A DNA stretch of 7,119 nt, taken from the NCBI GenBank assembly GCA_002937815.1, contig PTKQ01000018.1:1-7119 (forward strand), given 5' to 3'. Source of the DNA: Alphaproteobacteria bacterium MarineAlpha6_Bin2 (GTDB lineage: Bacteria > Pseudomonadota > Alphaproteobacteria > GCA-002720895). Numbering within the stretch: the stretch's first letter is position 1; the number at the start of each line of letters is the position of its first letter. The notes under the pieces were generated by a model. The model made no database searches and had not been told where the DNA came from. It saw only the letters and a list, made by a program, of their open reading frames with translations. A program made the position numbers and the translations under genes. This document shows, piece by piece, positions 1-6,966 of this stretch.

Positions 1-42
1 TTTTTTAATGATAATATAAATAACTACTTTTTTAAATTAGTA

Positions 43-48
43 TATAAT
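43..48 (+). promoter_or_regulatory. Possible -10 element for polA
   Basis: A perfect TATAAT hexamer lies 9 bp before the TTG start of polA. Transcription normally begins about 6-8 bases past such an element, so the start would fall around 54-57 and the mRNA would be almost leaderless. No convincing -35 hexamer is visible 16-18 bp upstream, and such A/T hexamers arise often by chance in DNA this AT-rich. Nothing else recognisable is in bases 1-57. The polA frame is open to the window edge, but it has no ATG, GTG or TTG before 58. Confidence 0.3.
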
Positions 49-57
49 TATTTAAAA

Positions 58-2772
58 TTGAAAAATTTATTTTTAATTGATGGTTCAGGATTTATTTTTC
101 GTGCATTTTATGCTCTACCACCTTTAACAAACCCTGAAGGTATTCCTATTAATGCGGTGTACGGATACTGTACTATGATCACTAATATTATAGAAACATT
201 TAAACCCGATCAATTAATTGTTGTTTTTGATACAAAAAAAAAAACTTTTAGAGAAGATATTTATAAACCTTATAAAAGTAATAGATCCGAACCACCGGAA
301 GAACTTATACCTCAATTTTCTATTATCAGAGAAGCGACCGAAGCATATGATTTGCCTCAAATTGAGATGGATGGATATGAGGCAGATGATATTATTGCAA
401 CATACGCTTCACAAGCTGAAAAAAAAGGAATAGAAGTTACAGTTATATCTTCAGATAAAGATTTAATGCAACTTGTTAACGACAAAACTAAAATGTATGA
501 CACAATGAAAAAACGTTACATTGGTATAAATGAAGTTAAGGAAAAATTTGGGGTGGAGCCATCTAAAGTAATAGATGTCCAAGCTCTTGCAGGCGATAGT
601 ATAGACAACATACCTGGTGTGTCAGGAATAGGTATAAAGACTGCGGCTGAATTAATTAATGATTTTGGAACCTTAGAAAATTTACTTTCTCAAACAAATA
701 AAATAAAACAACCTAAACGAAAACAAGTTTTAATTGATGAAAAGGATAAAGCTTTAATAAGTAAAAAATTAGTAACATTAAAAAATGATGTTCCAATTAA
801 TAAGCCATATAATTTTCAAATATTTAAAGGTATAAATCAGAAAAAAGTTTCAAAATTTTTTGAAAAGCATGGATTTAAAAATTTAATCATAAGATTGAAT
901 AAAAAAAATTCAAACAAAGATAAAAGTAACAGAGAAGAAATAAGCAATAAAAAAAATTATCGCATTATTGAATCTGTCCAAAAATTAAAAAGTTTAATAG
1001 AAGAGATTAAAAAAGAAAAATTAGTTGTTATAGACACAGAAACTAATTCTTTATATGCAAATCAAGCTAAATTAGTTGGAATATCTTTTTCCTTTAAAGA
1101 AAATGAGGCTTATTATTTACCCTTTGAACATAAGTTAAATAAAGATGAAAATATTTTAAATATTGATTTTGAAAAAGTGTTTTTAATTTTAAAAAATTTA
1201 TTTGAAGACACTTCAATTATGAAAATCGGCCATAATATTAAATATGATAAAATAGTACTTTCTAATGTTGATATAAACCTTAATCCAGTTGAAGATACAA
1301 TGCTCTTATCATATGTTTTAGACACTGGAAAATTTAAACACAATTTAGATGACTTGGCAAAAATATATTTAGATTATGACACTATTAAATATAAAGATAT
1401 AGTAGGAGTTGGAAAAAAAGAAAAAACTTTTGATGAACTTAGTATAGAAGAGGCATATAGATATGCAGCAGAAGACGCCGATGTTACTTTAAAAATTTAT
1501 CACATTCTTAAAAAAAGAATTATAGAAGAAAAATTATTGAATGTTTATGAAAACATTGAAAGACCACTTATAGATGTGTTGGTTAATATGGAAAAAAATG
1601 GAATAAAGATTGATGTAAAAGAATTAAAGAAATTAAGCTCAATTTTTTTAAAAAAGATCTTTTCTATAGAAAAGGAAATTTTTAAACATTCTAAATTAGA
1701 ATTTAATATTGCTTCTACTAAACAACTAGGAGAGATTTTATTTGATAAAATGGGGCTGCAAGGAGGAAAAAAAGGTAAAAGTGGAGCTTATAGCACTAGT
1801 TCTGAAGTTTTGGAAAATTTATCTTACCAAGGTCATGAAATTGCAAAAATGCTTTTAGAATGGAGACAAATTTCTAAATTAAAGAACACATATACAGAAT
1901 CGTTAACAGAGGAAATAAATAAAAAAACATCAAGAATTCATACATCATACTCAATGGCAGCAACTAATACCGGGAGACTATCTTCAACCGATCCAAATTT
2001 ACAAAATATTCCCATTAGAACTGAAGAAGGAAAAAAGATTAGAAATTCTTTTATTTCTGAAAAAGGGCATAAATTAGTTTCTCTAGATTATTCACAAATT
2101 GAACTCAGGCTTTTGGCACACATAGGTAAAGTTAATGAATTAAAAAAAGCATTTGATTCAAATTTAGATATTCACAAAGAAACCGCATCACAAATTTTTA
2201 ATAAACCAATTGATCAAATTGATAACAATTTAAGAAGAAAAGCAAAAACTATAAATTATGGAATTATTTATGGAATAAGCGCTTTTGGACTTTCTAAACA
2301 ATTAAATATTAGTAGATCTGATGCTGATTTTTTTTTAAAGGGATATTTTAAAAAATACACTGGTATTTTAAACTATATTAATGAAACAACGAACTTTTGT
2401 AAAAAAAATGGATTTGTCAAAACCATTTTTGGAAGAAAATGCTATATTACAGGTATTAACAATAAAAATTCAAATTTTAGAAATTTTGCTATTAGGGCTG
2501 CTATAAACGCACCAATACAAGGATCAGCAGCAGATATTATAAAAAAAGCGATGATTAAAATTCACAAATTTTTTATAGAAAATAAGATTAAAACAAAGAT
2601 GATATTACAAGTTCATGATGAATTATTGTTTGAAATGCCTGAATCAGAAATTACCTATCTTACTAAGGAAATTACAAGTATTATGGAGAAAGCTATGTTG
2701 CCAGATATAAAACTTGATGTTCCGTTGATTGTTGATGTAGGTAAAGGCAATAATTGGGCGGAAGCTCATTAG
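58..2772 (+). CDS. polA: DNA polymerase I (5' nuclease, 3'-5' exonuclease and polymerase domains)
   Basis: A 904-residue family A DNA polymerase that removes RNA primers, joins Okazaki fragments and fills repair gaps in the cytoplasm. The 5' nuclease domain (about 1-285) keeps its metal-binding acids at D8, D58, E108, D110, D111, D133, D135, D180 and D183. A Lys/Asn-rich linker (about 285-315) follows. The proofreading domain (about 316-500) is intact: D326-T-E328, N393/D397 and Y469-xxx-D473. The polymerase domain (about 510-904) has motif A (D677-YSQI-E682-LR), motif B (R726, K730, Y734, Y738) and motif C (QVHDE, D854/E855). Y734 replaces the Phe of E. coli F762. TTG at 58 is chosen because MKNLFLIDGSG matches the usual family N-terminus and no other start codon fits. 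No Shine-Dalgarno sequence is visible. The length is slightly below E. coli's 928. chvI begins 17 bp downstream. Confidence 0.97.
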   Translation: MKNLFLIDGSGFIFRAFYALPPLTNPEGIPINAVYGYCTMITNIIETFKPDQLIVVFDTKKKTFREDIYKPYKSNRSEPPEELIPQFSIIREATEAYDLPQIEMDGYEADDIIATYASQAEKKGIEVTVISSDKDLMQLVNDKTKMYDTMKKRYIGINEVKEKFGVEPSKVIDVQALAGDSIDNIPGVSGIGIKTAAELINDFGTLENLLSQTNKIKQPKRKQVLIDEKDKALISKKLVTLKNDVPINKPYNFQIFKGINQKKVSKFFEKHGFKNLIIRLNKKNSNKDKSNREEISNKKNYRIIESVQKLKSLIEEIKKEKLVVIDTETNSLYANQAKLVGISFSFKENEAYYLPFEHKLNKDENILNIDFEKVFLILKNLFEDTSIMKIGHNIKYDKIVLSNVDINLNPVEDTMLLSYVLDTGKFKHNLDDLAKIYLDYDTIKYKDIVGVGKKEKTFDELSIEEAYRYAAEDADVTLKIYHILKKRIIEEKLLNVYENIERPLIDVLVNMEKNGIKIDVKELKKLSSIFLKKIFSIEKEIFKHSKLEFNIASTKQLGEILFDKMGLQGGKKGKSGAYSTSSEVLENLSYQGHEIAKMLLEWRQISKLKNTYTESLTEEINKKTSRIHTSYSMAATNTGRLSSTDPNLQNIPIRTEEGKKIRNSFISEKGHKLVSLDYSQIELRLLAHIGKVNELKKAFDSNLDIHKETASQIFNKPIDQIDNNLRRKAKTINYGIIYGISAFGLSKQLNISRSDADFFLKGYFKKYTGILNYINETTNFCKKNGFVKTIFGRKCYITGINNKNSNFRNFAIRAAINAPIQGSAADIIKKAMIKIHKFFIENKIKTKMILQVHDELLFEMPESEITYLTKEITSIMEKAMLPDIKLDVPLIVDVGKGNNWAEAH
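234..244 (+). repeat. A11 homopolymer inside polA
   Basis: Eleven consecutive A residues run from the last base of a Thr codon through three Lys codons into the next Thr codon (codons 59-63) of the 5' nuclease domain. The encoded residues (DTKKKTFR) align well with the family's FDxKxxTFR segment, so the reading frame is correct as sequenced. A tract this long is a possible site of replication or transcription slippage, which would truncate PolA early. Confidence 0.6.
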
Positions 2773-2780
2773 TTTTTTTT
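2755..2780 (+). terminator. Weak terminator-like hairpin and T-run at the end of polA
   Basis: GGGC (2756-2759) can pair with GCTC (2764-2767), with one G-U wobble, around a GGAA loop, a GNRA-type tetraloop. T2755-A2768 adds a fifth pair. Four bases later comes T8 (2773-2780), then a further A-TTTT. The stem lies within the last polA codons, and the T-run is in the 17-bp gap before chvI. The short stem and the gap before the T-run make it a poor intrinsic terminator. It could instead be an attenuator, or chance, since the GGGC sequence is constrained by coding. Confidence 0.2.
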
Positions 2781-2789
2781 ATTTTAATT

Positions 2790-3500
2790 ATGGGAAAGAA
2801 GATTTTTTTAGTTGATGATGATGAAAATATTTTAAAATCTGTTTCTATATCTTTAGAATCAGAGGGTTTTTCAGTAAAAACTTTTACCGATGGGGAGAAA
2901 GGATTAAAAGGTATTCTTGAAGGTTCTCCAGATATTGCTGTCCTTGATATTAAAATGCCAAGATTAAACGGAATAGATTTGCTAAAAAAAATAAGAAATA
3001 GTTCAAATGTACCAGTTATTTTTTTAACTTCTAAAGATACAGAAATAGATGAATTATTAGGTTTTAAACTTGGAGCAGATGACTATATAACAAAACCTTT
3101 TTCTCAAAAAGTTTTGATCGAAAGAATAAGAGTTTTAATTAAAAGACAAGAATTTTTTTCAAAAAATAAAGATGCAAAAAACGAAAATAGTAAAACAAAT
3201 TCTGTAATTAAAGGAAATTTTTCTTTAGATAAAGATAAACATATGTGTAAGTGGAAAAATAAAGCAATTAATTTAACTGTAACTGAGTTTTTAATAATTC
3301 AATCTTTAATTGAAAACCCTGGTGTGGTTAAATCACGAGAACAATTAATGATTGCAGCTTTTGGAGAAGAAGGTAAAAATGAAGATGATCGTGCCATAGA
3401 TCATCATTTAAAGAGAATAAGAAAGAAAATTAAAATTAATGATAAAAAATTTAATGAAATAAGTACAATTTATGGTGTAGGATATAAATTTTCTGAATAA
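2790..3500 (+). CDS. chvI: Response regulator ChvI, OmpR/PhoB family
   Basis: A 236-residue cytoplasmic response regulator that, when phosphorylated by ChvG, binds DNA and controls genes for acid and cell-envelope stress in alphaproteobacteria. The receiver domain (about 3-120) has the acidic pocket D9-D10-D11, phospho-acceptor D53 in LDIKMPRLNG, switch residues T80 and Y99, and K102 in TKPF. A polar linker (about 125-150) leads to a winged-helix domain ending in YGVGYKF. The TVTEFLI, PGVVKSREQLM and DDRAIDHHLKRIRKK segments are distinctive of ChvI, as is the N-terminal VDDDxNILxSVSIxLExEG. ATG at 2790 is preferred over an upstream TTG at 2754: the latter would overlap polA and add 12 hydrophobic residues that ChvI proteins lack. 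There is no Shine-Dalgarno sequence. chvG starts 20 bp downstream, so the two are probably co-transcribed. Confidence 0.95.
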   Translation: MGKKIFLVDDDENILKSVSISLESEGFSVKTFTDGEKGLKGILEGSPDIAVLDIKMPRLNGIDLLKKIRNSSNVPVIFLTSKDTEIDELLGFKLGADDYITKPFSQKVLIERIRVLIKRQEFFSKNKDAKNENSKTNSVIKGNFSLDKDKHMCKWKNKAINLTVTEFLIIQSLIENPGVVKSREQLMIAAFGEEGKNEDDRAIDHHLKRIRKKIKINDKKFNEISTIYGVGYKFSE

Positions 3501-3520
3501 GTTGATTTATTAAATAAAAA

Positions 3521-5107
3521 ATGTTCGGAAAAAGAATTTCAATTTCTCCACTTCTTCTAAGATTATTAACATTAAATATTCTAGCACTTTTCTTTTTGCT
3601 TGGAGGTTTTTTTTCAATTGATAAGTATCAACAAATTCTTATAGAAAACGAATATGAAAAACTTGAAGATGAGGGTAGAATATTAGCGCAAGCAATAGGC
3701 CGAAGTATTGTTATTGCAGATAATTATAGATTACAAATCATTATGACACCTGAAGCCCAAAAAACAATTGTTCATTTATTAGAGAAAAGTAGAGTGAGAA
3801 TTAGATTATTTTCTTATCAAGGAGATTTGATAGCTGATTCAGAAAAGACAATAGGTTATCGAACTAAAATTAAAGAAACAAAACTAGCTGATGTAAAAGA
3901 AAAAAATATTTTTAGAATTCTTTTTGAAAAAATTTATATTAATATAGCAGCTTTGATTGCTAAAACTAGTAACCTTCCTGTATATAAAGAAAATGTTTTA
4001 CAGCAAGCAGAAGATTATGAAGAGGTTTTAAAAGCATTATATGGTGAGGAAAACAGGAACTTAAGACAATTAGAAAGTGGAATAAAAATATTTAGCCTGG
4101 CTTTGCCTGTTCAATCCTATCGAAAAATATCGGGAGCTATTTTATTAACAGTAAATAACCAAAATATTGAAACTAAACTTCAAAATTTTAGGTTTGAAGT
4201 ATTCAAAGTTTTTTTTGTTGCATTATTTTTAACTATTTGTGTCTCAGTGTATTTATCTAATAATATTGTAAGACCTATAAGAAAGTTAGCAGCAGTAGCA
4301 AAGGATATTAATCCATTGAAAAGGAGAAAAATAGTAGTGCCTCAATTTTCAGATAGAAAAGATGAAATAAATGATTTAGCTGTTTCTTTAAAAAATATGT
4401 TAAATTCTCTTTTAGAAAGAATGGATGCAATTGAGAACTTTGCAGCAGATGTTTCTCATGAAATAAAAAATCCGTTAACATCTTTGAAAAGTGCAGTTGA
4501 AGCTGCCACTAAAACTAAAGATAAAAAACAAATAGAAAAACTTTCTGAAATAATTATTGATGATGTAAAAAGATTAGATCGCTTAGTAACAGATATTTCC
4601 AATTTTTCTAGATTAGATGCTGAATTATCTAGAGAGAAAATGAAAAAAGTCGATGTTAAAAAAATTATTCAAGATATTATAAATTTTTATAATAGAAATA
4701 ATGAATTAATTTTTGTCATATTTAATAAAGAATTAAAATACAAAGCAATTGGTAATAAACAAAGATTGTCTCAAGTATTTACAAATATATTTGATAACGC
4801 ATTGTCATTTAATAAAAGAAATAAAAAAATTGAAGTTTATTTAAAAACTACAAAGAATTTAATTATAATTAATATAGATGATTTTGGTCCTGGAATACAA
4901 AATCAAAGTAAAGAGAAAATATTTGATAGGTTTTATACAGAAAGGCCTAAAGGAGAAAAGTTTGGAGAACATTCAGGTTTAGGATTGAGTATATCAAAAC
5001 AGATTATAGAAGCTCATAATGGATCAATAACTGCTGAAAATAAAATTAATAAAAACGGTAAAATTGCTGGAGCAAGATTTACAATAATGCTTAAAAAAAT
5101 TCAATAA
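3521..5107 (+). CDS. chvG: Sensor histidine kinase ChvG (ExoS-type), partner of ChvI
   Basis: A 528-residue inner-membrane histidine kinase. Family members sense periplasmic or envelope conditions (in rhizobia through the periplasmic repressor ExoR) and phosphorylate ChvI. A first membrane helix (about 15-33) is followed by a periplasmic domain (about 34-226) and a second helix (about 230-246), then a HAMP linker starting near P252. The HisKA helix has phospho-acceptor H313 in DVSHEIKNPL. The ATPase domain has the N-box (N422, N426), G1 box D454-F-G-P-G458 and G2 box G486-LG-L, so the kinase looks fully active. The periplasmic end, with LPVQSYRKISGAILL, matches the ChvG family. It is somewhat shorter than the rhizobial proteins, which run to nearly 600 residues. 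ATG at 3521 puts the first helix at the expected distance from the N-terminus. No Shine-Dalgarno sequence is seen. Whether an ExoR partner exists cannot be told from this window. Confidence 0.94.
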   Translation: MFGKRISISPLLLRLLTLNILALFFLLGGFFSIDKYQQILIENEYEKLEDEGRILAQAIGRSIVIADNYRLQIIMTPEAQKTIVHLLEKSRVRIRLFSYQGDLIADSEKTIGYRTKIKETKLADVKEKNIFRILFEKIYINIAALIAKTSNLPVYKENVLQQAEDYEEVLKALYGEENRNLRQLESGIKIFSLALPVQSYRKISGAILLTVNNQNIETKLQNFRFEVFKVFFVALFLTICVSVYLSNNIVRPIRKLAAVAKDINPLKRRKIVVPQFSDRKDEINDLAVSLKNMLNSLLERMDAIENFAADVSHEIKNPLTSLKSAVEAATKTKDKKQIEKLSEIIIDDVKRLDRLVTDISNFSRLDAELSREKMKKVDVKKIIQDIINFYNRNNELIFVIFNKELKYKAIGNKQRLSQVFTNIFDNALSFNKRNKKIEVYLKTTKNLIIINIDDFGPGIQNQSKEKIFDRFYTERPKGEKFGEHSGLGLSISKQIIEAHNGSITAENKINKNGKIAGARFTIMLKKIQ

Positions 5108-5126
5108 ATTACAATATAATATTATA
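5091..5126 (+). promoter_or_regulatory. Possible ahcY promoter with palindromic -10 region
   Basis: The 60-bp gap before ahcY contains a perfect TATAAT at 5115-5120. A loose -35 match, TTAAAA, lies at 5091-5096 with an 18-bp spacer, inside the last codons of chvG. The -10 forms the left half of a perfect 12-bp palindrome, TATAATATTATA (5115-5126). Transcription would begin near 5127, giving a leader of about 40 nt. The gap is too short and too A/T-rich to hold a recognised SAH or SAM riboswitch. Chance occurrence is quite possible. Confidence 0.25.
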
Positions 5127-5167
5127 TAGATTTATTATGTGCTCTTTTTTATTAAATTTTAATTATC

Positions 5168-6454
5168 ATGAAAGACTATAAAGTTAAAGATATAACGCTA
5201 GCTTCTTGGGGACGTAAAGAAATTAATATTGCCCAAACTGAAATGCCTGGGTTAATGGCTTTAAGAAAAGAATATAAAAACAAAAACCCTTTAAAAGGGG
5301 CAAATATTATCGGCTGTTTACACATGACCATACAGACAGCTGTTTTAATAGAGACGCTAATAGAATTGGGAGCACAAGTCAGGTGGAGCTCATGTAATAT
5401 TTTTTCAACACAAGATCATGCAGCGGCAGCTATAGCAAAAAAAGGAATTCCAGTTTTTGCTTGGAAAGGAATGAATGAAAAAGAATTTTGGTGGTGTATA
5501 GAACAAACAATTAAAGGACCAAAAAGTTGGAAACCAAATTTATTATTAGATGATGGTGGAGATTTAACAAAGATTATGCATGAAAAATATAAAAATTTGT
5601 TAAAAACTATAAAAGGCGTCTCAGAAGAAACAACAACAGGAGTCCATCGTTTATATGAAATGGAAAAAAATAAAAAATTACTAATTCCTGCTATAAATGT
5701 TAATGATAGTGTAACAAAATCAAAATTTGATAATTTATATGGATGTAGAGAAAGTTTAGTTGATGGAATTAAGAGAGCAACAGATGTTATGCTGGCAGGG
5801 AAAACAGCGGTTGTTTGTGGTTATGGCGATGTAGGAAAAGGATCTGCAGCAGGTCTACGTAGCGCAGGAGCCAGAGTTATGGTAACTGAAGTTGATCCGA
5901 TTTGTGCTCTACAGGCCTCAATGGAAGGTTATGAAGTAGTGAAGTTGGAAGAAGTTGCATTTAAAGGAGATATTTTTTGCACAGCCACAGGTAACGTTGA
6001 TGTTATTACAATTGAACATATGAGAAAAATGAAAGATAGAGCTATTGTTTGTAATATTGGACATTTCGATAGTGAAATACAAATTGATGCACTAAAGAAT
6101 TATAAGTGGGATGAAATAAAACCTCAGGTAGATGAAGTTGAATTCCCTGGTGGAAAAAAATTAATAGTTTTATCTAAAGGAAGGTTAGTAAACTTAGGAA
6201 ACGCAACAGGACACCCAAGTTTTGTAATGAGTGCTTCTTTTACAAATCAAGTATTAGCTCAAATAGAATTATGGAATAAATCTAAATCATATAAAAATAG
6301 CATTTACATTTTACCAAAAAAACTTGATGAAAAAGTTGCAGCATTACATTTAGATAAATTAGGTTCTAAATTAACAAAGCTTACAAAAAAGCAAGCAAAA
6401 TATATTAACGTAGATTCTCAAGGACCTTTTAAACCGGATCGCTATAGATATTAG
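5168..6454 (+). CDS. ahcY: Adenosylhomocysteinase (S-adenosyl-L-homocysteine hydrolase)
   Basis: A 428-residue cytoplasmic enzyme that reversibly splits S-adenosylhomocysteine into adenosine and homocysteine using bound NAD. It relieves product inhibition of methyltransferases and feeds the methionine cycle. Residues matching the human active site are present: H52, D129 in LDDGGD, E154 in SEETTTGVH, and K184, D188 and C193 in the [11 protein letters not shown]...YGC segment. The Rossmann NAD motif is GYGDVGKG (218-225), and the C-terminal tail with K422 and Y426 (KPDRYRY) completes the neighbour's cofactor site in the tetramer. The protein lacks the roughly 40-residue insertion found after LDDGGD in many alphaproteobacterial enzymes; here that segment resembles the short human-type form. 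ATG at 5168 gives the normal family start ([11 protein letters not shown]). No Shine-Dalgarno sequence is visible. The gene appears a little less AT-rich than its neighbours, which may reflect strong conservation or high expression. Confidence 0.98.
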   Translation: MKDYKVKDITLASWGRKEINIAQTEMPGLMALRKEYKNKNPLKGANIIGCLHMTIQTAVLIETLIELGAQVRWSSCNIFSTQDHAAAAIAKKGIPVFAWKGMNEKEFWWCIEQTIKGPKSWKPNLLLDDGGDLTKIMHEKYKNLLKTIKGVSEETTTGVHRLYEMEKNKKLLIPAINVNDSVTKSKFDNLYGCRESLVDGIKRATDVMLAGKTAVVCGYGDVGKGSAAGLRSAGARVMVTEVDPICALQASMEGYEVVKLEEVAFKGDIFCTATGNVDVITIEHMRKMKDRAIVCNIGHFDSEIQIDALKNYKWDEIKPQVDEVEFPGGKKLIVLSKGRLVNLGNATGHPSFVMSASFTNQVLAQIELWNKSKSYKNSIYILPKKLDEKVAALHLDKLGSKLTKLTKKQAKYINVDSQGPFKPDRYRY

Positions 6455-6456
6455 GT
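6453..6456 (+). promoter_or_regulatory. Possible ribosome binding site for an AUU-initiated tsaE
   Basis: AGGT overlaps the ahcY TAG stop and lies 8 nt before ATT at 6465, a normal Shine-Dalgarno distance. It is only 1 nt from the out-of-frame ATG at 6458, too close to serve that codon. It is the only Shine-Dalgarno-like motif before any gene in this window, which favours ATT 6465 as the tsaE start. Four bases are weak evidence. Confidence 0.3.
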
Positions 6457-6464
6457 AATGCAAT

Positions 6465-6956
6465 ATTCTTAAAATTTCGATTACATCTATTAAGGAAACA
6501 AAACAACTTGCTAAAGCGTTAGCTTTAAAAGCAAATAAGGGAGATATTTTTTTTCTAAGAGGTAATTTAGGAAGTGGAAAAACAACTTTTGCACGTTTTT
6601 TTATTAAATCATTATCGATACACAATAAAAAAAAGGAACCTAAAGTAGTTGTAAGCCCAACTTATAGTTTAATACAGAATTATGATTGCGGTAAAGAAAA
6701 AACAGTTTGTCACGTTGATTTGTTTAGATTAAAAAGCATTAAAGAAATTCAAGTTATAGATTTTTTTGAAGAAATACGAGATAAAATAACATTAATTGAA
6801 TGGCCAGAAAAAATAGAAAAAATATTTAAAGAGAAAATTGAAATTAACTTTATTAATAATTTAACTCGTTTAGAGAGTAGAATAATTTCCGTTAGAGCAT
6901 TTGGAAATTATTATAAGAATAAATTAAGTTCATTAAAATTAAACAAAAAAAAATAA
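6465..6956 (+). CDS. tsaE: tRNA threonylcarbamoyladenosine biosynthesis ATPase TsaE (start codon unusual)
   Basis: A P-loop ATPase that works with TsaB and TsaD to place the t6A modification at position 37 of ANN-decoding tRNAs. From 6465 it would be 163 residues, a normal size. It shows the Walker A motif G33-NLGSGKTT (6561-6587), SPTYSLIQNY (from S64), VDLFRL with D85, and IEWPEK with E112: the full TsaE signature in order. The frame is closed upstream by TAA at 6456-6458 and has no ATG, GTG or TTG until TTG 6720, which lies after the Walker motif and cannot be the true start. AUU at 6465 or 6474 fits the expected N-terminus. Alternatively, ATG at 6458 (MQYS, then TAA) is one base out of frame through a real or assembly indel. 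The gene begins right behind ahcY and ends in an A9 run. The identity is secure; the start is not. Confidence 0.85.
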   Translation: MLKISITSIKETKQLAKALALKANKGDIFFLRGNLGSGKTTFARFFIKSLSIHNKKKEPKVVVSPTYSLIQNYDCGKEKTVCHVDLFRLKSIKEIQVIDFFEEIRDKITLIEWPEKIEKIFKEKIEINFINNLTRLESRIISVRAFGNYYKNKLSSLKLNKKK

Positions 6957-6966
6957 TGTTTTTTTT
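6945..6966 (+). repeat. A9-TAATG-T8 homopolymer junction between tsaE and the amgK-like gene
   Basis: A9 (6945-6953) leads directly into the tsaE stop TAA, followed by TG and T8 (6959-6966), and then the ATG of the next gene. The A and T runs could form an A-U hairpin. The tsaE stop overlaps an ATG (6956-6958) that opens a four-codon frame (MFFL), and this ends at a TGA (6968-6970) overlapping the amgK-like start. The runs are possible slippage sites. A one-base loss in A9 would join tsaE in frame to the next gene with no stop between. Confidence 0.6.

Noticed and set aside
218..433. 71-codon + strand reading frame inside polA
   Set aside because: It overlaps conserved 5' nuclease coding in another frame, its translation is Lys/Leu/Ile-rich with no recognisable domain, and it has no leader of its own.
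1113..1343. 76-codon reading frame on the - strand within polA
   Set aside because: It is antisense to the proofreading exonuclease region, whose motifs are intact. The frame is a by-product of AT-rich codon use.
2725..2754. chvI promoter inside polA (TTGATT, 18-bp spacer, AATAAT)
   Set aside because: The matches to both consensus hexamers are imperfect and sit in coding sequence with high A/T. Chance is a sufficient explanation without transcript data.
2754..2789. TTG start giving a 12-residue N-terminal extension of ChvI
   Set aside because: The extension overlaps polA and adds hydrophobic residues not found in ChvI proteins. ATG 2790 gives the standard N-terminus.
5108..5167. SAH or SAM riboswitch upstream of ahcY
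   Set aside because: Only 60 bp are available and they are almost pure A/T. None of the G/C-rich conserved cores of these riboswitch classes can be seen.
6371..6625. 84-codon reading frame on the - strand across the ahcY/tsaE junction
   Set aside because: It is antisense to the conserved C-terminus of AhcY and the Walker A region of TsaE, and no domain is recognisable.
6720..6956. A 78-residue protein starting at TTG 6720
   Set aside because: That TTG is the Leu codon of the TsaE VDLFRL motif. The same frame continues upstream through an intact Walker A motif, so this is only the C-terminal half of TsaE.
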